Notes: generated by a model not told the origin, from the letters alone. DNA of 64,000 nucleotides from Arenibacter sp. 6A1 (GCF_012272855.1 NZ_JAAXCQ010000007.1:62001-126000), one strand, 5' to 3'; numbered from the stretch's first letter, positions 17,199 to 26,088 are shown. Numbers and translations: made by a program.

Positions 17199-19550
17199 TT
17201 ACTCTATGGTAATGGTGATAGCAGCCTCTTGGCCCGAGGCATCTATTGCGGTTATGGTATGCTTCCCTGGCTCAGGAAGTAATCCGATTTCATGGAAATG
17301 GGAAGTTTCGCCAACAAATTTTTCATCTATATACCAGTAGACCGTGGTTGCCGGTTTAATATGGGCCAGTTTAAAGATCAGTTCGTTTTTTACGCCTTCA
17401 AAATTCTTTACAAGGCTCATCCGGTTGCCATTGTTAGGGTAGATAAATTCCATTTGATTCCCCCTGTCCTGAATGCAGTCGGCCAGAAAGGGCGGCAAGC
17501 TTTTATACGTGGGGTGACTTCGTTTATAGTAATACTCTATTAATGGGGGCAATACAAACCAAGACTCGGCTTGGGCATTGGACAGATCGATACAGGAAGC
17601 GTTTACCCTGTACTGCCCCTGTTCTTCCAAATAAATTTGTTGATGGTACTTACAGGGCGCTACAAAGTTTTCCTTATTGGGAATCGCTACTGTATTTTTC
17701 GGACATATATCCGTAGCTAGGTAGCCGCTTTCCAAGCAGGTTTCCATCCTTATAAATTCGTCCAGGGGCTCTTGGAACCATGGCGACCTTGGCAAAAGAT
17801 CGAACACATCAAACAGTATTGGAGCGGCAGAGGTTACTCCGCTTACATTGGGCCTGCCTTCGCCATCGGCATTCCCTACCCATACCCCTACCACATAGTC
17901 TTTGGTTACTCCTATGGCCCAGGCGTCCTTATTGCCAAAACTGGTTCCTGTTTTCCATGCCACTTGCTTGGAAGAATCAAAAAACTCCCAGGATTCATTC
18001 CCATCAGGGCGATTTACTTCTTTCATCGCCTCAAAGGTGAGGTAGATACTGGCGGCATCAAAAATGGTTTTTTCGGTCGATTTTTTACCAAAATCGGCCC
18101 GGTCCTTCTCTTTGATAATGGGAGCTATAAATTCTCCCTTAAAGTACTCGCTAGAGGTTTCATTAAAATGATTTACGGTGCTGGCCAAGGAAGCATAGGT
18201 TTTGCACAAATCCCACAAGGTACTTTCTGCCCCGCCCAAAACCAATGTCAGCCCATAGTGATTGGCAGGTTTATTGAGTCCCCGAAGGCCAAAAAAGTTT
18301 AACTGTTCCCTGAATTTTTGCACGCCATAGTCCTGTAAGAGACGTACCGAAGGAATATTCAGCGATTTCGCCAAGGCCTTATCGGCCCGTATAGCGCCGC
18401 TATAACTTTCGTTAAAATTCTGGGGCGTATACCCGGCTATTTGAGTGGGTATATCGGGGATGAGCATCCCGGGCAACAATTCTCCCGCATCTAACATGGC
18501 AGTATAAAGAAAAGGTTTTAAAACACTACCGGTACTTCTAATAGCCTGTACCATATCTACGTCCTTTTCGTGTTCCCTATCTGTAGGCGTGTTTCCTACA
18601 TAGGACAATACCTTACGCGTTTTTACATCCATCACCATTACAGCCGCGTTATGCACCTGGTTTTGTCTTAGGTGCTGGTAATGTTTGTCTACAATGGTAT
18701 TTACCGAAAGCTGTAGATTTTCGTCGATGGTGGTACGGATTCTTTTACCCTTATCGTCCTTGGCAATATAGTGCAGCAGATGTGGCGCCTTTTTAGGTAA
18801 TGGAAATGGTTTTTGGGGCAATTTTTCTAGGAGTGCCAGTTGGTAGGTGGTACTGTCTATTCGGGTGGTTTTATACAGTTTGTACAGCAGCCTATTTCTT
18901 TTTTGCAGTAAGCGCTCCTGGTTTTTTCCTGGATAAATTAAACTAGGGGCATTTGGCAATACCGCCAAGGTAGCCGATTCTGCCCATGACAATTGATGCG
19001 CCTGTAGTCCGAAATAGCGCCAAGCGGCCACTTCCAATCCAACCACATTGCCCCCAAAGGGAGCGTGACTGGCATAGCGTTTTAATATGTCTTTTTTAGA
19101 ATGGCGGAGCTCTAGCCTTGTCGCCAATATAAGTTCTATCAGTTTTTCGCCATAGGAACGTTGCCTTTGCCCCCTATGCAGGCGGATCAACTGTTGGCTA
19201 AGGGTACTGCCCCCTCTGATGGTTTTCCCCGATTTTATATTTGCCGCTAGGGCCTTTGCCATGGCCACGGGGTTAAATCCCGGGTGCTGGTAAAAATAAG
19301 CGTCTTCAAATAATAACAGGCAGGTTTCAAATTTATGGGGAATACTATCTACTTCAGGAAACCGCCATTGTCCGTCGTCTGCGATCAGGGCTCCCAGCAA
19401 CCGACCAGAAGTGCTCTCTACAACGGTGGCCGTCGGTGCCGTAAATAATTGTTTTGGAAGGCAAAAATAATAGGCGATCATCAAAAAAAGGCCCAAAAGA
19501 AGTTTCTTGGGATGCCTTTTAATAAATGTGACGACGCTACTACTCTTCAT
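17199..19550 (-). CDS. pbpC: Penicillin-binding protein 1C (bifunctional transglycosylase/transpeptidase)
   Basis: The ATG at 19550 gives 783 residues; an 11-codon longer frame begins with GTG at 19583. After one membrane helix (LLLGLFLMIAYYFCLP) comes a GT51 glycosyltransferase domain with RGGSTLSQQLIRLHRGQ, then the transpeptidase domain with STGSVLKPF (SxxK) and KTGTSFGNKDAW (KTG), then a C-terminal BiPBP_C domain. It polymerises and crosslinks peptidoglycan in the periplasm. In many bacteria pbpC lies beside an alpha-2-macroglobulin gene; here that gene (27888-33398) is on the same strand but 8 kb upstream, beyond the accessory island. Confidence 0.94.
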   Translation of the reverse strand: MKSSSVVTFIKRHPKKLLLGLFLMIAYYFCLPKQLFTAPTATVVESTSGRLLGALIADDGQWRFPEVDSIPHKFETCLLLFEDAYFYQHPGFNPVAMAKALAANIKSGKTIRGGSTLSQQLIRLHRGQRQRSYGEKLIELILATRLELRHSKKDILKRYASHAPFGGNVVGLEVAAWRYFGLQAHQLSWAESATLAVLPNAPSLIYPGKNQERLLQKRNRLLYKLYKTTRIDSTTYQLALLEKLPQKPFPLPKKAPHLLHYIAKDDKGKRIRTTIDENLQLSVNTIVDKHYQHLRQNQVHNAAVMVMDVKTRKVLSYVGNTPTDREHEKDVDMVQAIRSTGSVLKPFLYTAMLDAGELLPGMLIPDIPTQIAGYTPQNFNESYSGAIRADKALAKSLNIPSVRLLQDYGVQKFREQLNFFGLRGLNKPANHYGLTLVLGGAESTLWDLCKTYASLASTVNHFNETSSEYFKGEFIAPIIKEKDRADFGKKSTEKTIFDAASIYLTFEAMKEVNRPDGNESWEFFDSSKQVAWKTGTSFGNKDAWAIGVTKDYVVGVWVGNADGEGRPNVSGVTSAAPILFDVFDLLPRSPWFQEPLDEFIRMETCLESGYLATDICPKNTVAIPNKENFVAPCKYHQQIYLEEQGQYRVNASCIDLSNAQAESWFVLPPLIEYYYKRSHPTYKSLPPFLADCIQDRGNQMEFIYPNNGNRMSLVKNFEGVKNELIFKLAHIKPATTVYWYIDEKFVGETSHFHEIGLLPEPGKHTITAIDASGQEAAITITIE

Positions 19551-19646
19551 ATTTAATTGAATGAATATATCCCCGAAAAACACCTCCTAGCTATCCCCTA
19601 GGGTTTTAGATCATGGTAAAGTCTGACTGTTTCCTCTCCAGCAATT

Positions 19647-19721
19647 CCCTCTAGGCCGTTAATTTCTTATAGCCTTCAACATCCTTGACTAGGATGGTTG
19701 TAGCAATAACGGCCTAGAGGG
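19647..19721. repeat. 75-nt extended palindrome with 15-bp perfect arms
   Basis: CCCTCTAGGCCGTTA (19647-19661) and TAACGGCCTAGAGGG (19707-19721) are exact reverse complements. The inner region carries a second imperfect arm pair (CAACATCCT / AGGATGGTTG), so the whole folds into a long hairpin. It lies between the 118-residue ORF and pbpC. No U-run follows, so it is not a typical terminator. Confidence 0.75.
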
Positions 19722-19738
19722 CCTGTTAGTGTCTTTCC

Positions 19739-20095
19739 TTATTCAATATATTCTTTTTCTATAAAATAGCCTACGATGGCTTCTTTCATCAAAACCGTCT
19801 GCTCCCCAGCCTTCAGGGTAGGCAATTCTTCTTTAATGGTGTAATGTGGCCATCCGTCCTCATCAAAATAGTCGAACTCATAATACCCATAAGGCTCCAA
19901 CAACCTGCAGATAGCGATATGCATCAGGTTAAGCTTTTCGTCTTTTTTGTATTTTTTATGGATTTGACCCAATTCCTGTACTCCTACCAAATAAATAATG
20001 GCATCTAATTCTAGGGGATCCCCATCGGCAAATTGGGCCGATAATTTTTGGACCAAAAGCTCCCATCTTTCTTTTAATTGTATATCTCTAGACAT
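19739..20095 (-). CDS. Conserved small protein of unknown function
   Basis: A 118-residue soluble acidic protein (MSRDIQLKERWELLVQKLSAQ...). It is helical at the N-terminus, followed by an aromatic/acidic stretch GYYEFDYFDEDGWPHY. There is no signal peptide, membrane helix or cysteine motif. It starts with ATG, and codon use looks like the core neighbours. I recognise no family. It is divergent from cvpA. Confidence 0.7.
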   Translation of the reverse strand: MSRDIQLKERWELLVQKLSAQFADGDPLELDAIIYLVGVQELGQIHKKYKKDEKLNLMHIAICRLLEPYGYYEFDYFDEDGWPHYTIKEELPTLKAGEQTVLMKEAIVGYFIEKEYIE

Positions 20096-20179
20096 GATAA
20101 TTTTTACTTTATTAGATCTGTTCCCTCGCTAACAAGCGCCTAAGGGGACAGAAGTTTCCAAAGGTACAAATCAAAGTTC

Positions 20180-20187
20180 TATATTTG
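20180..20187 (+). promoter_or_regulatory. -7 element of cvpA (TATATTTG)
   Basis: TATATTTG matches TAnnTTTG, 15 nt before the ATG at 20203. Confidence 0.4.
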
Positions 20188-20202
20188 TGAAAAGAGTTTT
20201 TT

Positions 20203-20754
20203 ATGGGCACAGTAGATATTATTTTAGGGTTATTGTTGTTATATGGTCTTTACAAAGGCTTTAAAAATGGCCTTTTTGTAGAAATCGCCTCTTTAATAGC
20301 CCTTATCGCCGGCTTGTATGGTGCCTTTCACTTTTCCTATATCACTGGGGAATATCTTGGTGAACGAATGGATTGGAATGAAAAATATATCAATACGGCC
20401 TCCTTCATTATTACCTTTATCCTTATTGTAGTGTTGGTAAACATCATTGGGAAACTATTGACCAAAATTGCCGATTTTGCCATGCTGGGCTTTTTGAACA
20501 AAATGGCGGGAGGTATTTTTGGCGCTTTAAAAGTGGCCATTATAATAGGGGCCCTTTTGATATTTTTTGATAAAAGCAACAACCAGCTTGGCTTTGTAAA
20601 GGAAGACACCATTCTGGAATCTAAACTCTACACCCCGGTAAAAGATATTGGGGAATTGGTATTTAGCAAGGTATTAAAGCACGCCGACCAATTGGAGGAT
20701 TCTCCGGTAGAAAAAGAAACCATGCCAGCCACCGAGGCTAGGGGGCACTATTAA
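20203..20754 (+). CDS. cvpA: CvpA-family inner-membrane protein
   Basis: A 183-residue protein with four hydrophobic segments. The N-terminal VDIILGLLLLYGLYKGFKNG and mid GFLNKMAGGIFGALKVAI are the CvpA/colicin V production family signatures. The polar C-terminal tail is variable. In the family it affects envelope stress and secretion; its mechanism is not known. It is the last core gene before the accessory island. Confidence 0.88.
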   Translation: MGTVDIILGLLLLYGLYKGFKNGLFVEIASLIALIAGLYGAFHFSYITGEYLGERMDWNEKYINTASFIITFILIVVLVNIIGKLLTKIADFAMLGFLNKMAGGIFGALKVAIIIGALLIFFDKSNNQLGFVKEDTILESKLYTPVKDIGELVFSKVLKHADQLEDSPVEKETMPATEARGHY

Positions 20755-21017
20755 CCGAACACTACTTCCTATATTCTTTTAGAATTGTTGCGCCTTTGGT
20801 TTTGGGAACTCCCCTTAGCCAGCAATCCTATATTAACTTCTCATAACTGTCACTTACTTTTTTGTAGTTTTTTTCTTTATTTTTTATTTGTCGTTTACTT
20901 ACTAATGTTATAATATTGATCTTTCTGTTTATGAGAGGATAGCTGTACCGTATATGGTTACTGTTGTCTAGGGTGATGAATGGTATATATTAAACGGATG
21001 TAACGTCGTTATCTGCA

Positions 21018-21380
21018 ATGAAAATGAATTATAATCCACTTTTAGAACCACAGAGAGAAAAAGCAGGCTCAACTACTTTTGGTAAATATGGATATCAGTA
21101 TCACTTGGCATTGTTCCGAATAATTGAAGAACACAAGGAGTTCAACGAATATGCAGTATTTTTAGAATTGCATGAGGACGTAGTAAACTCTAATTCATTA
21201 GACCAATCAAGCGCAACATTTGATTTTAAACAATTTAGAACTAATAAACCAAGATTTACCGAGCATGGATTAACCAAAAAAACTAAAACTAAGCCTTCCG
21301 TTTTAGCAAAACTTGTTGGTAGCTGCATAAACAAAGACTATAGTCTTCTGATCACCTCAATGAATATGGTTCAGAAGTGA
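21018..21380 (+). pseudogene. N-terminal fragment of a DUF4297 (Cap4-like) dsDNA nuclease
   Basis: A 120-codon frame containing GSTTFGKYGYQYHLALFRII, ELHEDVV and FDFKQFRT. The E...ED...F-x-K-Q spacing matches the PD-(D/E)xK core of DUF4297 dsDNA-nuclease proteins, as in the CBASS effector Cap4. The family is normally several hundred residues longer, but here the frame stops at 21380 and continues into an unrelated-looking ATPase end in another frame. AT-rich composition differs from the flanking core genes. It looks like the 5' remnant of an anti-phage nuclease gene. Family assignment is from remembered motifs. Confidence 0.55.
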
Positions 21381-21586
21381 TTGCTCCCCTAGTAATTGAT
21401 ACACCTAATCAACAGGAGCAGTCATTATCTAATTATGATAAGATTGTTGAAATCTTAACCCAAGATTTACCATATAATTCGCAAGTTATTGTTTGTGCAA
21501 TGAAAAACGAGCAATTAAAACCTAACGAATCAATCACTAATGTGATAGAGCTAGATGAACGAAAAATTTTGATAAATAAAAAGTAA
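21344..21586 (+). pseudogene. C-terminal fragment of an ABC/SMC-like ATPase
   Basis: A shifted frame overlapping the DUF4297 fragment. It reads EYGSEVIAPLVIDTPNQQEQ, a Walker B plus D-loop-like pattern (hydrophobic run, Asp, Thr/Ser-Pro, then NQQ), followed by LPYNSQVIVCAMKNEQL. It lacks Walker A, so only an end piece remains. It probably derives from a partner ATPase gene joined to the nuclease remnant by deletion. Confidence 0.45.
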
Positions 21587-21701
21587 TATCAATTATAAAA
21601 ATATTTGGCTTGGCTAAGTGATAAACCTAAGGAGCAGTATTTCAAACTCTCCTACGTTTCTTAGTCGGGTCATTAGGAATAATTAACACCTTGAAAAAAC
21701 A

Positions 21702-23570
21702 ATGAACTTTTCAATAGACGCAAGTACTTTTACGCTAAAACATAACTACAAAGATCATGAAAATCAAATTTTAAATAGAAACGTTAAATATGTAATTCCT
21801 ATTTATCAGCGTCCCTACTCTTGGACAGAAAGTCAAATACAAAAATTTATTTCAGATATTTTTATTTCGTTTTGGGGCTATAATAAAAGTAGTCATTCTG
21901 AACCTATGTTTATAGGTACTATGCAGTTATCAAACATCCAGAATAACGAACAGGACATTATCGACGGACAGCAAAGAATAAGTACATTTTTAATTCTTTT
22001 AAAAGTTTTAAAATTAGAATATCCGAATTTAAAAGAGTTAGAATCATTAACCTTCGATTGGCTAAAAACTAAAGTTAATAGTGGAAAACAACAAGAGAAA
22101 TTAATGGAGTTAATAAATACAACTTCTTTAGATAATCTGACAGAAACTGGTCTGAATAAATACCTTGAGAATGCAATCCTAATTCGTCAAATTTTTCTTA
22201 AAAATATTAAACAACGTAACGAAGATGACATTTCTTTTAATCCAAAAAGCTTTTTAGAGTATCTATATTCTAATATCTACTTTGTTGTTATAGAAACAAA
22301 TGCGAGTTTATCAAAAACACTTCAAATTTTTGATGCCATTAATACCACAGGTTTAGACTTAAATGCTGGAGATATTTTTAAAATTAGAATGTTTGAGTAC
22401 CTAAATAAAAATGGCGATAACGATAGCATATTTAATGAAATCAGCAAACTCTACGAAAAAATAGATGCAAAAAACAAAGAAGTTGAAACGCGATTAACAG
22501 ATATAAGAGGAATACTAAACATATATCAATTCTATCTTATTGCTAAATACAAATTACCAACTGTTTTATACTCTTATGGTGTAGATACTTTCTACGACCG
22601 ACTTTTTGAAACATTATTTAACATCAATAAATGGGAACATTTCAAAAACAATGTAGAAGATAATAAAATAGCTTTGTCGTTGGAGGAAATTAACAATATT
22701 ATATACCTACGGTACGAATGGGAAATTAAATGGCGTAAAAATGAATATGGAAATGTGAAAAATAAAGGGTTACAATATTTGTGGTGGTGGTCAAGATATA
22801 GTAAATTTTGGATATTCAAATTTGTTTTCCTATTCATTTATAAAGATGACCCTATTCGCTACAACAAACTTTATGAGTTTTCAGAAAAATTAATTAAAGT
22901 TTACTTATTATACAGCATTGTTTATCAAAAGTCTGTAAACAAAATTAAAGGTCAATTTAACAACCAATTACTTGATTTGTTAGTTAATGGTAACTATTCA
23001 GATTTAATTAATCACATTGACCAAAAACTATTAACAGGAAGTGATTGGGAGAAAAACAGATTTAAAGAAATCTTAACCGGAGACATCTTATATAGTAGTA
23101 AAGTGAAAAATATTCTTTGCAGACTATCTGCACTTTTGGAAGAGAATTATACAAGTGAAAATCCAGAAGAAATAAGGTTAATAACTGAAAAGTTATTTCA
23201 TCTTCAAATAGATATTGAACACATTCAGTCTTATAATGATGAAAATTTAGAGGAACGAGATAGAGTAAAACAAACTTGGGGCGACAATTTAAACTCTCTT
23301 GGAAACTTGGTTGTCTTAGAACAAAATATAAATCGTTCTATCAACAATTCAGAAAATAAAAAGCTTGAAAACTATAAATTAAGTTCATACAACATTGTTA
23401 ATAAAATTCTTGTTGACCAATATGACAATTGGAATTTAAACAAATGTTTATTACGTAAATCTTACGAGATTTCTAAAATTTGTGAGTACGTTATTGAAAC
23501 AAAAGTAACTGTGCCTAGACGAGTAGGTAAAGGGTCGACTCACCCCGACAATGTCTCGCTGACTATGTAA
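21702..23570 (+). CDS. DUF262-DUF1524 protein, GmrSD/SspE-type modification-dependent restriction enzyme
   Basis: A 622-residue soluble protein. The N-terminal DUF262 domain carries VIPIYQRPYSWT (31-42) and IIDGQQRIST (86-95), the nucleotide-binding ParB-like motif. The C-terminal DUF1524 domain has DIEHIQ (about 503-508) and NSLGNLVVLEQNINRS (about 530-545), the H...N...N pattern of a His-Me finger nuclease. Family members cut DNA with modified bases (GmrSD, BrxU) or act with phosphorothioation (SspE). No dnd/ssp genes are in the window, so a stand-alone type IV role is more likely. Codon use is AT-rich. The last dozen residues (KGSTHPDNVSLTM) look unlike the domain and may come from a junction. 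Confidence 0.85.
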   Translation: MNFSIDASTFTLKHNYKDHENQILNRNVKYVIPIYQRPYSWTESQIQKFISDIFISFWGYNKSSHSEPMFIGTMQLSNIQNNEQDIIDGQQRISTFLILLKVLKLEYPNLKELESLTFDWLKTKVNSGKQQEKLMELINTTSLDNLTETGLNKYLENAILIRQIFLKNIKQRNEDDISFNPKSFLEYLYSNIYFVVIETNASLSKTLQIFDAINTTGLDLNAGDIFKIRMFEYLNKNGDNDSIFNEISKLYEKIDAKNKEVETRLTDIRGILNIYQFYLIAKYKLPTVLYSYGVDTFYDRLFETLFNINKWEHFKNNVEDNKIALSLEEINNIIYLRYEWEIKWRKNEYGNVKNKGLQYLWWWSRYSKFWIFKFVFLFIYKDDPIRYNKLYEFSEKLIKVYLLYSIVYQKSVNKIKGQFNNQLLDLLVNGNYSDLINHIDQKLLTGSDWEKNRFKEILTGDILYSSKVKNILCRLSALLEENYTSENPEEIRLITEKLFHLQIDIEHIQSYNDENLEERDRVKQTWGDNLNSLGNLVVLEQNINRSINNSENKKLENYKLSSYNIVNKILVDQYDNWNLNKCLLRKSYEISKICEYVIETKVTVPRRVGKGSTHPDNVSLTM

Positions 23571-23582
23571 GTTTAAAACAAC

Positions 23583-23616
23583 AGGGGTTAAACTTTTAAA
23601 AGTCTGCCCCTTTTTT
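23583..23616 (+). terminator. Terminator after the DUF262 gene
   Basis: AGGGG (23583-23587) pairs with CCCCT (23607-23611) around an inner self-complementary ACTTTTAAAAGT, followed by a T-run. Confidence 0.6.
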
Positions 23617-23830
23617 CATAGATCATCAGTAACTGATTCTTATGCGACTCCACGTATATGCTTGGTCTTGGTCAATGCCCAGACAGATCAGGTTTTTCCG
23701 TTTCCTTCCCGCCAGCGGCCTCATTCACTAAAATAGTCTACTAGAAAATTTCTTGACGTTCTGCCTTCCAAGAATGTCATGATCAGTAGCGTGGTCGGTT
23801 TTTCTAGCAATTTTAATCCTTTCATCGGTT

Positions 23831-24004
23831 AAAATATTTTCTTACAAAAAATAATTTTGCTTAATTGAAGCTCTTGATTGGCTTCGCTCGCTATGTGCTG
23901 AGGCAAAATTGCTTCGCTCAGGAAGTCCTGTTTAAAACGAAACCATATACTAGAACATAACCAAATAAGGGCTATGTAGACATTTATAAATAATAGCAAC
24001 CTTA
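23831..24004 (+). repeat. RAYT upstream flank, direct-repeat copy 1
   Basis: Starts AAAATATTTTCTTACAAA and contains GGCTTCGCTC and CAGGAAGTCCTGTTTAAAA, then a weaker match up to the RAYT start. It corresponds to 26089-26224 in the same orientation; this copy has an extra stretch with a second GCTTCGCTC. The rest of the 23617-24022 gap shows no ORF. Confidence 0.65.
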
Positions 24005-24022
24005 ACTGTATCTATAAAACCA

Positions 24023-24679
24023 ATGTCTGATAAATTCCAAAATAAATACCGGATTCCTTCTGCTCGGATGAAAAATTGGGATTATAGTTGGAATGCCCCT
24101 TATTTTGTAACCATCTGCACAAAGAACAAGGAACATTTTTTTGGTGAGGTAGTAACTACTACTGACTTGGGCACGTCCACCATGGAATTGTCCGAAACTG
24201 GAAAAATGGCAGAAAAATATTGGTCTGAAATACCACAACATTTTCCTTTTGTAGCATTAGGTGCCTATGTGGTAATGCCAAATCATGTGCATGGTGTCAT
24301 TATTATTCATAAAACCGATGATAGAATTAATGGCGAAAAAAACGATAGAGGGTCCGTGGTAGAGACGCCCAAATTGGGCGTCTCTACGAACAAATCCCTT
24401 GACGACGCAATTTCCAATAATTCCACAACCAATCCGTATACCCCCATGAATCGCACAGCCTCCGCATCCCAGAAATGGAAATCAGGCACATTGGGTGTCA
24501 TTATCAATCAATACAAACGAATTTGCACCATTAATGCCCGTAAGATTCATGCTGGTTTTGCTTGGCAACCACGTTTTTACGATCATATCATTCGTTCCAA
24601 CGAATCGTTTCTAGAAATAGAAACCTATATTCACGAAAACCCTGAAAAATGGAGTCATGATAAATTTAATAATCTTTAA
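24023..24679 (+). CDS. REP-associated tyrosine transposase (RAYT, IS200-like Y1 family)
   Basis: A 218-residue protein. The histidine pair is in MPNHVHGV (His88, His90); the C-terminal signature WQPRFYDHIIR...YIHENPEKW is typical of RAYT proteins, and the catalytic tyrosine is probably in NQYKR near residue 168. Y1 transposases cut single-stranded DNA at hairpins; RAYTs are linked to REP palindromes rather than to their own IS ends. A 27-nt palindrome lies in frame inside the gene (residues about 113-121, ETPKLGVST). A broken tandem copy follows. The gene appears intact. Confidence 0.88.
   Translation: MSDKFQNKYRIPSARMKNWDYSWNAPYFVTICTKNKEHFFGEVVTTTDLGTSTMELSETGKMAEKYWSEIPQHFPFVALGAYVVMPNHVHGVIIIHKTDDRINGEKNDRGSVVETPKLGVSTNKSLDDAISNNSTTNPYTPMNRTASASQKWKSGTLGVIINQYKRICTINARKIHAGFAWQPRFYDHIIRSNESFLEIETYIHENPEKWSHDKFNNL
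24360..24386. repeat. 27-nt palindrome inside the RAYT gene (copy 1)
   Basis: The arms TAGAGACGCCCAA and TTGGGCGTCTCTA are exact reverse complements around one A. It is translated in frame as part of the transposase. Confidence 0.85.
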
Positions 24680-24725
24680 ACAGCATGAAGGATAGACGGT
24701 TAGACATCCAAATGGATGTTGTAGC

Positions 24726-25200
24726 AAATACCGGATTCCTTCCGCGCGAATGAAAAATTGGGATTATGGTTGGAATGCCCCTTATTTTGTAACCATCTGC
24801 ACAAAGAACAAGGAACATTTTTTTGGTGAGGTAGTAACTACTACTGACTTGGGCACGTCCACCATGGAATTGTCCGAAACTAGAAAAATGGCAGAAAAAT
24901 ACTGGTCTGAAATACCACATCATTTTCCTTTTGTAGCATTGGCTGCCTATGTGGTAATGCCAAATCATATGCATGGTGTCCTTATTATTCATAAAACCGA
25001 TGCTAAATTTAATGGCAATAATGTCGAAAAAAACGATAGAAGGCCCGTCGTAGAGACGCCCAATTTGGGCGTCTCTACGAACAAATCCCTTTACGACGCA
25101 AATTCCGATAATTCCACCTTCCATCCGTACACCCCTATGAATCCCACCCCCTCCGCATCCCAGAAATGGAAATAAGATATATTGGGTGTCATTATCAATC
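24726..25200 (+). pseudogene. Tandem RAYT copy, truncated at both ends
   Basis: Very similar to 24045-24520 of the intact RAYT gene. It lacks the first codons: homology begins at AAATACCGGATTCC, just after a small palindrome ACATCCA/TGGATGT at 24704-24719. The serine codon TCA of the intact copy is TAA here, ending the frame at 25175, and similarity stops about 25 nt later. The MPNHMHGV histidines are kept but the C-terminal signature is lost, so it cannot be an active transposase. The best remaining frame is 24750-25175. Confidence 0.85.
25051..25077. repeat. 27-nt palindrome inside the RAYT pseudogene (copy 2)
   Basis: Same arms as 24360-24386 with T instead of A in the centre. The arms are unchanged although the gene is dead. 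Confidence 0.85.
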
Positions 25201-25390
25201 ATCACCAAAATTTCCAGAAAGAAACCGACTGATAAGCACTTTGCGGCAAGGAATTTGAACAAAAACAACCAACCATAAAAAATTGATTCACAGAATATTT
25301 AGAATAAATTTAAAATAACTACGTTTTTGGATTAGGGATTTTATCGACTTATTTGTTTTATGTAAAAACAATTAACAAAAATTACTATAA

Positions 25391-25819
25391 ATGAAAAGAT
25401 CATATTTTAAGCTACTTACGATTTTAACTGTAATGACATTATTTCTAGGAACAATTACATCTTGTTCTGATGATGATGATGCAAGGGTGAATATTACTGT
25501 CAATGAAGGACCTTCTGGAGATATTGGTGGAGATTTTACTGGTAATGGTGGAAATGGCTCAAGAACTATCAATTGGACCAACAACTTGGCAACGGCTGAC
25601 TATAACGCCGATATTACTGCCACAGTATCTGGAATATTTCAAATTGTAGTAGCAGATGCAAATGGAACTATAGTTCTTGACAAAACTCTGAATGGTAAAA
25701 CCGAACCCGATAGTATAGATGGGGTAACAAGAGCTGGAGAACCTGGAAATTGGACTGTTACTATTACGCTGACTTCATTTAATGGAGACGGAAGTTATTC
25801 ATTAAGTGCTGGAGACTAA
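25391..25819 (+). CDS. Small acidic lipoprotein, candidate surface-exposed
   Basis: A 142-residue protein: signal MKRSYFKLLTILTVMTLFLGTITSC with lipobox, then SDDDD directly after the cysteine. Acidic stretches like S-D-D at this point are the lipoprotein export signal described for flavobacteria, so surface exposure is plausible. The rest is glycine/asparagine-rich, then a Ser/Thr-rich beta sandwich (WTVTITLTSFNGDGSYSLSAGD). No known family recognised. It has its own terminator. Confidence 0.7.
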   Translation: MKRSYFKLLTILTVMTLFLGTITSCSDDDDARVNITVNEGPSGDIGGDFTGNGGNGSRTINWTNNLATADYNADITATVSGIFQIVVADANGTIVLDKTLNGKTEPDSIDGVTRAGEPGNWTVTITLTSFNGDGSYSLSAGD

Positions 25820-25853
25820 TCGTAGTTGATACATATATAAATTAATAAAATAG

Positions 25854-25882
25854 GGCTGTCATTAAATTGATAGCCTTTTTTT
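25854..25882 (+). terminator. Terminator after the accessory lipoprotein gene
   Basis: GGCTGTCA (25854-25861) pairs with TGATAGCC (25868-25875, one G-U pair) and is followed by seven T. The remaining 25883-26088 stretch shows nothing. Confidence 0.75.
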
Positions 25883-26088
25883 ATATGCTATATATGAAAT
25901 CTACAGCCAATAATTATAATAAAAAGTATTCGGCCCGCCGAAATATACCAAGGCCGAATATCTTGCCCACAGATATCCCCCTGCTCTACCCTATAAACCT
26001 TAAAACATTGTTATAAAAAGCGCCTTTCTTAAGGCTGTTTTGTTTTTTAAAAGTGACTTGCTCCCGTCTAATGAATAGATTCTATTTG

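Noticed and set aside
19551-19583. Upstream GTG start for pbpC
   Set aside because: It adds a non-signal-like 11-residue extension; the ATG at 19550 gives a normal short cytoplasmic tail before the membrane helix.
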